In this document: piece by piece, positions 43,582 to 49,991 of the stretch
Layout of the letters: each line of letters starts with the position of its first letter
Numbering within the stretch: the first letter of the stretch is position 1
Source of the DNA: Thiocapsa sp. UBA6158
GTDB taxonomy: Bacteria; Pseudomonadota; Gammaproteobacteria; Chromatiales; Chromatiaceae
Direction of reading: 5' to 3'
Assembly (NCBI RefSeq): GCF_002423035.1
Contig: NZ_DIUM01000070.1
Coordinates: forward strand, 40,847-104,846
Length of the DNA: 64,000 nucleotides
Translations under genes and position numbers: made by a program
The notes under the pieces: generated by a model
Database searches by the model: none
The model's input: the letters and a program-made list of their open reading frames with translations, nothing else
What the model was told of the DNA's origin: nothing

Positions 43582-43956
43582 TCAAAACGCGGAAGTCAGC
43601 AGCCGGCCGACGTGGTTCATGGTGTCGAGATCCACGTCGGCGGCGAACCGAACGGCCGCCCTACCCTGCTCATCTACGGCGACCTCCGTAACCGCGTCGG
43701 CGAGATCCTCCACCTCTAAGCAGAACCTCAGCTCGTCCACCGTCCACGGTTCCCGGCGCGTCACGGATCCAGGGCGAGCCTCACGCGGGTTTCGCGTCTG
43801 CTCGCTCTTGGCCCACTTCCGCGCGAACTTCATGCAGGTGGTTGCCTTCCCGATGACGAAGACCTTCCGAGCGGTCACACAGTAGTTCGTCGCGCTGGTG
43901 AAGGACTGACAGTCGCAACAGCGGACCTGAGGGCGGTCATCATCCTTGCGGGCCAT
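43582..43956 (-). CDS. Cys-rich element protein (124 aa), first gene of the small-gene operon
   Basis: The N-terminal part has a Cys cluster (CCDCQSF...NYCVTARK...CMKFARKW) that probably binds a metal, followed by a charged C-terminal domain. It starts at ATG 43956, 22 bases from the right copy of the 128-bp repeat, so the octamer region doubles as the promoter region of this operon. No family is recognised. Confidence 0.6.
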   Translation of the reverse strand: MARKDDDRPQVRCCDCQSFTSATNYCVTARKVFVIGKATTCMKFARKWAKSEQTRNPREARPGSVTRREPWTVDELRFCLEVEDLADAVTEVAVDEQGRAAVRFAADVDLDTMNHVGRLLTSAF

Positions 43957-43978
43957 GCCAAGCCCTCCCGGTGTGTGT

Positions 43979-44106
43979 GCAGAAAACTAAGCCCCTCTCT
44001 CCCTGGAAATGTCGGGAAGTCGGGAAGGTATGGTTAACCCATTGCCTTGATTGATAAAACGCCTTCCCGACAGGGCTTTTCGGGTCGGGAAGGCAAGTCG
44101 GGAAGC
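43979..44106. repeat. 128-bp direct repeat, right copy
   Basis: This is about 95% identical to 37569-37696 in the same orientation. It holds TCGGGAAG at 44012, 44020, 44085 and 44098 and the inverse at 44063, and continues directly into the rest of the octamer array. Confidence 0.93.
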
Positions 44107-44219
44107 GTGCCGTTACCCTTCCCGACTTTTGCAGCCTTCCCGACTTCCGAAAAACCATGTCGGGAAGGTCTAACCCCACGCCAGCCTTGAGCAAAACAGC
44201 AACCTTCCCGACTTCCCGA
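44012..44219. repeat. Iteron array: ten TCGGGAAG octamers in both orientations
   Basis: Direct copies lie at 44012, 44020, 44085, 44098 and 44160; inverted copies (CTTCCCGA) lie at 44063, 44118, 44136, 44204 and 44212. All ten are perfect. The array fills the 283-base spacer between the primase-helicase stop and the small-gene operon, and AT-richer sequence follows (TTTTCACAGATAACACC). This is the expected look of a replication origin bound by the adjacent replication protein; origin function is inferred. Confidence 0.85.
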
Positions 44220-44239
44220 CTTTTCACAGATAACACCTA

Positions 44240-47092
44240 TTAACTTTCATGGAGAGCGGGGGAGGCTTCGTGTTCAGGCGATCCGCTCGGAAGCAACTGC
44301 CCTAGAGGCATCCGCCACACACGATCGGGGGAGATGTTGGCCCGGTTATGCTTGTGCCCGATGTCGCGCCCCGAGCCCCGCTGCAGGAATCCGCGTTCGG
44401 CGAGCGCTTTCGCCAGCCGGTGTTGCGAACGCGGCGCCCCTGCTCCCTGGTCTCTGGCGAGCTTGGCAATCGCCGTATACGCGGCGGCTGGACTGAGCCA
44501 AAGCTGCGGGCCTAGGTCGTTGGCTTGGTCGACGAAGTAGCCGATCGGCTCCCCGAGTGCCTCGAATCGCTGCTCTACGCGCGGCTCCCCGTCTGGTCCC
44601 TCATTGCGGTGCATGTGAATGGTTGTTTTCCAGCCCAAGAGGTGTGATCGGGATACGGGCGGTTTCGACGCCGGCACTTGTGCTGCGTCGATGACGTGGA
44701 CGCGACCGAGAGAGAATGCCGCCCTGAGTAGTTCCATCGCGCGAACGGCATCCTCCGAGGTTTCCTGCAGGTCGGCTTGAACCCTCGCTTGGTCCAGCAA
44801 GGCGCTTTTGCACCGCGATTCGAGATCGGCGGCGCGCTCCCGAGACAGCGCCCCGATGTCGAGCGCGAAGCGAAAGAAGACTTCGATCGAGAGACGCATT
44901 CCCGCCAAGTTGGCCGGGATGCGCTCATGGTCCCGAAGCTCCGAGCCGACTTCGGCGCGAAGCTCTTCGTAGCGGATCGGCAGTTCGGCTTCGAGCTGCT
45001 CCGCACGGGAGGCGATCCACCGCAGATATCCGGACATCGCGGCGGCGTAGATTCCCGCTCTGGCGTGACGCTGGCACTCGGTAAGGATGTCCAGCTCCAT
45101 CGTCCCCGGGGTCAAGCTGAGAATCCACATTCGCGCCCGCAACGAACGCCCGGCCGGTAGGTCTTCACCGGATGCCGAGACCATGCCTCTCGGGTAGTAG
45201 GTCCGACGCAAGCGGGTGTCGGCGGTCATGCGCCCCCGGCCGGCTTGGTTGGCGGCGCCACGAAAGACGCGATCGGCCTTGATGCTCATGGCCTGTTGAT
45301 CGCTCGCGGTCCCTTGAGGGTTGTAGTCGTCGATCTCGAACAAGGCATCCTTGATGCCGAACGCCTTTTTCATCATGGCGTTTTCGGTACTGGACCAGCT
45401 TTCGGGGAAGGACCGCGCATTCCAGCCCTGCCCATAGTGGGCCATCGCCAGGGCGGCGATCTCGGACTTGAAGGTCCCCGACCGGCCGTCTACGAAAACC
45501 CCGCAATCCTGCCGATACCATCCGCCGAGCGGCGGGCCGTAGATCCGCGCCAACTGGACGGCGCCCACGCCGTCGTTAACGAGCCGCATCTGGAGCAGCG
45601 ATTTCCGCACCGCGTCAACCAATGCCGGCGGTTCCGGTGGGTGCGGGAGGTGGTAGTTCATCAGGTTGTCTTCGAGCTCGACATCAATGTCGTCTCGGGC
45701 TCCATTCGCCGTGATCGCGCCTCCCGCGTGCAGGTAAACAAGCTCGCCGCCGATCTTCCTCCATCCCGTGTGGGTGTAGATTTGGCGTGTCACCATGTCT
45801 CGGCTGTAGGTCTGGATCGCCGCCCGCAGATGGTCACGGACGGATGACCCGGCCGTGACGACGTATTGATGACCGAGCTTGTTCGTGACCCACGCCATCC
45901 CGCTGAACTGTGCGGTCAGGATCTCCACGTCCACCGTTGAGACGCCACCCGCGGAGGGCCGATAAACCTTGAGCTGCGTTCGATGCTCGGTCTCCACGCC
46001 GTCGTCATACAGGCGCTGCTCGGCGACCACGGCCGAAAAGTTGGCGAGCGGTATCCGCTTCTCGGTCGTCTCCCTGGATTCGCCGCGGCCTGTCGTGATG
46101 GTCCGCAACTGGTAGAAAACCCCTTTAGACCAGACGTAGGGGCCGATCTGTTCATCCTCCGGGACCTCTTCGGGCTCGGGCTCCGGCTCCGCTGCGGGTG
46201 GCGGTCGTTCCTCCGCGTGACGGGCGCGCGGGTTCGCCCATCCGCACTTTTGCGCCTCAGCGAAGACAGCGCGGTAATCCAGCTCCGAGCCCTGGAAGCT
46301 GCGCCACTTGGCGGCGGCTTGTGCCGCGTCGAACTTCTCGGATGTCGCGCTCCAAGCGAGCCACAAGCCCCGGCCGATGTTGCCGTAAGCCGAGAGCGCG
46401 AGCCCCATCCGAACCCACGTTTCATAGGGGTCGGCGTCGATGGTAAAGAGGGCTTCGCGTAGCTCGGAGATTTGGCGCGGCTCAAGGGCATGCCGAGGTG
46501 TTGCTGTGGGCTCCGCTTCGCGACCCGATTCATGGCCGCGATGCAAAGGCGTCAGGGTGTCGCGAACAAAAGGGGCAAGGTCCTCAAGGTCGCCCCCGAG
46601 GGCCTCGCCGGTAACGGTGAAGTAGCGACCCCTGCAATACGCCTCGATCCCGGTCTTGTTTGAGCCCAAGCCCTCGAACGCGGAACCGTGGCCGATCGCG
46701 TGCACTCCCTTACCGGACGGCGACCGCTCCACGTAGCCCGGTAGGATGTCGATCAAAGCTGCAAGCTCGGACCGCTCCGCCGTGTTGTCTAGGTCGATCC
46801 CTTGCCAGACGAGTCCGTCATCATCCGGACCGAGCGCAAATCCGAGCCCAGCGTATCCGCCACGCGCGACGGCGTGGACGGCTTCGTCCATCGTCACCAG
46901 GCAAGCCAGATCCTCCGGACTGTCGAGCTTTCCGGATCGCTTCTTACCGTTGGCGTAGTACGGGACCTTTCGCGGCTTCGGTTTGGCCGGTATCAGCTTC
47001 CACACCAGCCAGCGCCGCGCGGCCTGCATGGTGGTGGGAATCTCAAGCTGGAGTGTTTCCAGGGGTGGCGGTGTCGGGGCGTCGTCACGCAT
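44240..47092 (-). CDS. Primase-polymerase/helicase replication protein (AEP, PriCT, DUF927)
   Basis: The 950-residue protein starts with an archaeo-eukaryotic-type primase-polymerase domain: the DxD metal motif in GIDLDN (Asp100, Asp102), SGKGVHAIG (His131) and GIEAYCRGRYFTVTG. A PriCT-2-like helical domain follows (~205-270; ADPYETWVRMGLALSAYG). An acidic linker leads to a DUF927-type superfamily 3/AAA-like ATPase with Walker A GRSGTFKS (536-543) and Walker B ALFEIDDY (583-590). It should prime and unwind DNA at the octamer array just downstream. NrS-1-type phage polymerases and P4 alpha protein have comparable designs. ATG 47092 overlaps the upstream stop. Confidence 0.88.
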   Translation of the reverse strand: MRDDAPTPPPLETLQLEIPTTMQAARRWLVWKLIPAKPKPRKVPYYANGKKRSGKLDSPEDLACLVTMDEAVHAVARGGYAGLGFALGPDDDGLVWQGIDLDNTAERSELAALIDILPGYVERSPSGKGVHAIGHGSAFEGLGSNKTGIEAYCRGRYFTVTGEALGGDLEDLAPFVRDTLTPLHRGHESGREAEPTATPRHALEPRQISELREALFTIDADPYETWVRMGLALSAYGNIGRGLWLAWSATSEKFDAAQAAAKWRSFQGSELDYRAVFAEAQKCGWANPRARHAEERPPPAAEPEPEPEEVPEDEQIGPYVWSKGVFYQLRTITTGRGESRETTEKRIPLANFSAVVAEQRLYDDGVETEHRTQLKVYRPSAGGVSTVDVEILTAQFSGMAWVTNKLGHQYVVTAGSSVRDHLRAAIQTYSRDMVTRQIYTHTGWRKIGGELVYLHAGGAITANGARDDIDVELEDNLMNYHLPHPPEPPALVDAVRKSLLQMRLVNDGVGAVQLARIYGPPLGGWYRQDCGVFVDGRSGTFKSEIAALAMAHYGQGWNARSFPESWSSTENAMMKKAFGIKDALFEIDDYNPQGTASDQQAMSIKADRVFRGAANQAGRGRMTADTRLRRTYYPRGMVSASGEDLPAGRSLRARMWILSLTPGTMELDILTECQRHARAGIYAAAMSGYLRWIASRAEQLEAELPIRYEELRAEVGSELRDHERIPANLAGMRLSIEVFFRFALDIGALSRERAADLESRCKSALLDQARVQADLQETSEDAVRAMELLRAAFSLGRVHVIDAAQVPASKPPVSRSHLLGWKTTIHMHRNEGPDGEPRVEQRFEALGEPIGYFVDQANDLGPQLWLSPAAAYTAIAKLARDQGAGAPRSQHRLAKALAERGFLQRGSGRDIGHKHNRANISPDRVWRMPLGQLLPSGSPEHEASPALHES

Positions 47093-47303
47093 GGGTGAAG
47101 AACTCCCGCGTCACCGTAACGCTGTACCGGGCTCGCCGGCCGTCGCGCAGACGCACCGTAACGCCAGACACGGCGACGGTCTCGGGGAGAACGCCGGTCG
47201 TCTCGGCGTATTTCATGAGGGCATTCTGCAGCCCGGATCCGAGCGATTGCCTCAGCGGCGCGTGTCGGTTCCGGGGCGGTTTTGGCAAGGTTGGGGTGGG
47301 CAT
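47085..47303 (-). CDS. Small element protein (72 aa) upstream of the replication gene
   Basis: The product MPTPTLPKPPRNRHAPLRQS ends in a strand-rich domain (ETVAVSGVTVRLRDGRRARYSVTVTREFF). Its last eight bases overlap the replication gene start, so it is coupled to it and may act in copy control or as a replication helper. No family is recognised. Confidence 0.6.
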   Translation of the reverse strand: MPTPTLPKPPRNRHAPLRQSLGSGLQNALMKYAETTGVLPETVAVSGVTVRLRDGRRARYSVTVTREFFTHA

Positions 47304-47571
47304 GTGATCGGCCTCCAAGCATGTGGACGGCCAACCGCGCAAAGACGGGAGCAGACACGACAGATGCACCGCGGGCGCGGTATCATCATCATGCCGGTGC
47401 ACCTTTGGCTTTGATCGGTCGGTGCTTAAACGTCGCGGTCGGACTTGCAGGTCCTCCGCGAACGGCTCACAACATAATTGATCGAGGCGATAACATCCAG
47501 ACCGACCGGGGCGCAATCCCGGCCGGTCTTTCTGTTTCCGCTCCATCGGTCGCTCGTCTTGGCGCGCCGGC
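47304..47571. promoter_or_regulatory. Leader/control region of the replication operon
   Basis: The 268-base spacer upstream of the replication operon has no credible protein frame. It contains the inverted repeat TGCACCG (47365) / CGGTGCA (47395) and a plus-strand terminator (47499-47537). It is the most likely site of operon control. Confidence 0.5.
47499..47537 (+). terminator. Rho-independent-like terminator on the plus strand
   Basis: The stem AGACCGACCGGG pairs with CCCGGCCGGTCT (one mismatch in 12) around a 7-base loop and is followed by TTCTGTTT. The minus strand has no T-run. No plus-strand gene lies upstream, so it would end a short antisense RNA made against the replication leader. 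Confidence 0.55.
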
Positions 47572-48078
47572 TCATAGCTGGCCACCTTCCCTGATCCGCT
47601 CGAGCGCATCCCGAACAAGCTCTTCCGCCAGGTCGTTCGCGGCGGATCCGCGCGCGCTGGCCATGGCTCGAAGGGCGTCCGCCTCGCTGGGCTTCATCCA
47701 CACACTCAGCTCTACAACGCCTTCAGGATCCGCTACAGCTTCCGGCGGAACCGCCGGAACCGTTTCTTTTTTGCCACCCAACTCGACAACGCCATCGGGC
47801 TCGGTCGCGGGGGCAGGTGCGTTTTGCAGATCCTCCGCTTTCTGCGCTTCGTCGCGGATGATCTCCAGGACCTTCGTGGCGAGCCCGGGACCGCACAGAG
47901 AGCCGCTCGCCCCGGGACGAGGGATATATTCGCCGCTGGCTACAAGTTCCGCGCGATGCTTCCGAATGAACCACTCGAACGACGAGTAGCTCTTGAAGAT
48001 CGAGCCGCCTTTCTCGGCGACCCATTGGCGCATCGTTCGCCAATCTGACAAATCGACGTGAACGGGTTGGGATTGCAT
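47572..48078 (-). CDS. Xis-like/ribbon-helix-helix element protein (168 aa)
   Basis: The N-terminal part (SSFEWFIRKHRAELVASGEYIPRPG) resembles the excisionase-like helix-turn-helix in which a long helix is followed by a gated hairpin. The C-terminal part (VVELSVWMKPSEADALRAMASARG with a helix after it) has the layout of a ribbon-helix-helix. A two-module DNA-binding protein between integrase and replication genes suits an excision or copy-number regulator. The middle is a Pro/Ala linker. Confidence 0.6.
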   Translation of the reverse strand: MQSQPVHVDLSDWRTMRQWVAEKGGSIFKSYSSFEWFIRKHRAELVASGEYIPRPGASGSLCGPGLATKVLEIIRDEAQKAEDLQNAPAPATEPDGVVELGGKKETVPAVPPEAVADPEGVVELSVWMKPSEADALRAMASARGSAANDLAEELVRDALERIREGGQL

Positions 48079-48113
48079 GAACTGGCCTCCGAAAGTTCGC
48101 CACCACGGCGTGT

Positions 48114-48215
48114 TTCAGCAGGCTAAGTTGTTTTTCATACTGTTCAAGCTGCTTTTGCTGAAACCGACCCGAAGCGTCGTGGAACCCCTCACTTCGTCGG
48201 TCGGTTTCTTGTCGG
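48114..48215. repeat. Inverted repeats between integrase and Xis-like gene
   Basis: GTTTCAGCA and TGCTGAAAC form a wide inverted repeat at ~48112-48160. It is followed by AAACCGACC...GGTCGGTTT around 48158-48212, which is flanked by T-rich sequence and may terminate the integrase transcript or serve as arm-type integrase sites. Confidence 0.45.
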
Positions 48216-48233
48216 GCGGGTGTTGCGATGTCT

Positions 48234-49115
48234 CTAGCCGAACACGCGATCCACCACGTCGAGCTTGTCGGATGCGTTGGCGTGCATGTAGCGCGCGCTC
48301 GCGCTCAAGGTGCGGTGTCCCATGACGGCCATGATGGCGGCCTGATTGACCCCGGAGGTTGCCATCGCATGCCCGCAGCCGTGGCGCAGTTGATGGAAGT
48401 TGCGACCCGGCAGACCCGCCTCGGTGCAGACGCGAATCCAGAGACGGCGGAACCCGAACGGGCGCCCCTCGCTACCCTCGAAGACCAGGGCATCCGGTTG
48501 CTTCCCCGGCAGCAGGCGCAGTGCATCGGCCGCACGCGCGGAGAGTGCGGAGACCTGGGGCCGGCCGTTCTTGGTCTTCAGTACGGTGATGGTGCGGCGC
48601 TCAAGGTCCACGTCGCCCCATCGAAGGGTCATGAGATTGCCGACGCGCAACCCGGTGTGAAAGGCAACCAGGACCAGGGCAGACAGCTTGCCCCATCGGG
48701 TGTCGAGTAGACGGGTGACGGCAAGGATACGCTCGACCTCCTCCGCGCGAAGGTATCGGTTCGGGTCGGCGGGCTCGGGGGATTTCTCCACGCCGCGCGT
48801 CGGGGGCACATGGGCACGGGGCAGCAGACGCAGGCGTCGAGCGTATTTGAAGACGGAGGCGAGTTGCGAGACGTAGCGGTTATAGGTGGCGCCGGACATG
48901 GGCGCGCCGGCCGGCTCGGTGGCTTGACCGCGGCGGGGCACCAGGCGCCCGCGTTCGGCGAGCCGAACAAGCGCAAGGTCCACGTCGTCGGCGGTGATCT
49001 CGGCGAGATCCCGAGAGCCGAGCGACTCATCCCAAAACGCGAGACGGGCCAGGGTTCCCCGGTCGAATTCGCGCGACGCGACGAACGCGTCAATGGTCAC
49101 GGAAAGTGTAGGCAT
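48234..49115 (-). CDS. Tyrosine recombinase (integrase) of the element
   Basis: The 293-residue phage-type integrase has a core-binding domain (~1-115) and a catalytic domain with Arg157 (HTGLRVGN), Lys182 (KTKNG), His241-x-x-Arg244 (HQLRHGCGHA), His267 (MGHRTLSASARYMH) and nucleophile Tyr276. All catalytic residues are present. It is encoded 92 bases from the attachment site in the tRNA-Gly 3' end, the usual position for an enzyme that recombines there. The N-terminal arm-binding domain seen in larger integrases is not evident. Confidence 0.95.
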   Translation of the reverse strand: MPTLSVTIDAFVASREFDRGTLARLAFWDESLGSRDLAEITADDVDLALVRLAERGRLVPRRGQATEPAGAPMSGATYNRYVSQLASVFKYARRLRLLPRAHVPPTRGVEKSPEPADPNRYLRAEEVERILAVTRLLDTRWGKLSALVLVAFHTGLRVGNLMTLRWGDVDLERRTITVLKTKNGRPQVSALSARAADALRLLPGKQPDALVFEGSEGRPFGFRRLWIRVCTEAGLPGRNFHQLRHGCGHAMATSGVNQAAIMAVMGHRTLSASARYMHANASDKLDVVDRVFG

Positions 49116-49207
49116 AAAACTTGCTCCGAGTGCAAAACGATCAGAACCGTGAACTGATCGCCGTGGCGGCGCACTTTCGGAAGCAATTTCAAGCGCTTAG
49201 GGTTGAA

Positions 49208-49255
49208 TTGGAGCGGGAAACGAGATTCGAACTCGCGACCCCAACCTTGGCAAGG
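49208..49255. other. Proximal attachment site within tRNA-Gly
   Basis: The 48 bases shared with 37425-37472 run from the anticodon loop to the CCA end. The intact tRNA is kept on this side, as is usual for integrases that recombine at tRNA 3' ends. Confidence 0.95.
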
Positions 49256-49283
49256 TTGTGCTCTACCACTGAGCTATTCCCGC
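49209..49283 (-). tRNA. tRNA-Gly (anticodon GCC)
   Basis: The 75-base cloverleaf has acceptor GCGGGAA/TTCCCGC, D arm GCTCAGTGGTAGAGC, anticodon loop TTGCCAA, T arm with GTTCGAAT and an encoded CCA end. It lies just downstream of pgsA on the same strand, as glyW does in E. coli. Its 3' end is the integration site of the adjacent element. Confidence 0.98.
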
Positions 49284-49412
49284 TTTGGAGCCGTGCATTT
49301 TAAGGCCTTTTGCGATGCTGTCAACCCCTGGATTGCATCCGATCTCGCGGCTCGCAGGGGCGGTGTGGACAAGGCTCCGCTGACGGCTTCGCGCCATCGC
49401 TCGGAGCCGGGC

Positions 49413-49988
49413 TCAACCACGCCCCTCGATATCGACCTGACCGGACAGGCTCGGCCAAGCGGCGTGCAGATAGAGCACCATCGACCAGAGTGTCAGGACG
49501 GCAGCGACGTACAGAAGAACGACACCCAACCCGTAGACCCAGGGTCCGAAGACTGTATCGTGCAGGATCATGAGCACGATCGAGATCATCTGGGCCGTGG
49601 TCTTGATCTTGCCGGTCATGGAGACCGCGACCTTGGCGCGCGCACCGATCTCGGCCATCCACTCGCGCAGCGCAGAGACCGTGATCTCGCGTCCGATGAT
49701 GACCATCGCCGGGAGCGCCAAGAACGTGCGAGGGTCGTACTGAACGAGCAGGACGAGCGCGACCGCAACCATCAGCTTGTCGGCGACCGGATCGAGGAAG
49801 GCGCCGAGCGGCGAGGTCTGCTCCCAGAGACGCGCAAGATAGCCGTCAAGCCAATCCGTCAGGGCGGCCGCACCGAAGACCGCGGCGGCGACGTAGGGCG
49901 CCCAGGGTGCGCCCATGTAAAAGACGACGACAAACACCGGAATCAAGACAATCCGGAGCATCGTCAGAATGTTGGGGATATTCCACAT
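49413..49988 (-). CDS. pgsA: CDP-diacylglycerol-glycerol-3-phosphate 3-phosphatidyltransferase
   Basis: The 191-residue inner-membrane enzyme makes phosphatidylglycerol-phosphate. The CDP-alcohol phosphotransferase motif D-G-x2-A-R-x8-G-x3-D-x3-D is intact in DGYLARLWEQTSPLGAFLDP with the following VADK. It has about five membrane segments. It begins four bases after uvrC ends, forming the uvrC-pgsA-tRNA-Gly order known from E. coli. Confidence 0.97.
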   Translation of the reverse strand: MWNIPNILTMLRIVLIPVFVVVFYMGAPWAPYVAAAVFGAAALTDWLDGYLARLWEQTSPLGAFLDPVADKLMVAVALVLLVQYDPRTFLALPAMVIIGREITVSALREWMAEIGARAKVAVSMTGKIKTTAQMISIVLMILHDTVFGPWVYGLGVVLLYVAAVLTLWSMVLYLHAAWPSLSGQVDIEGRG

Positions 49989-49991
49989 ACG

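Larger units (their letters stand above)
37425..49255. mobile_element. 11.8 kb integrated element in tRNA-Gly, replication-module type
   Basis: The element is bounded by 48-bp direct repeats of the tRNA-Gly 3' end, with the tyrosine integrase next to the intact tRNA. Contents from right to left are: integrase, Xis-like protein, a small protein, primase-polymerase/helicase, an octamer array, about fourteen small genes on the minus strand, and a second octamer region. No terminase, capsid, tail, relaxase or type IV secretion gene is seen. This fits a phage-satellite-like or plasmid-like element that can replicate after excision. Mobility is inferred, not shown. Confidence 0.88.

Noticed and set aside
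37425..49255. Interpretation as a complete prophage or an integrative conjugative element
   Set aside because: No terminase, portal, capsid, tail, lysis, relaxase or type IV secretion genes are recognisable; the element is also too short.
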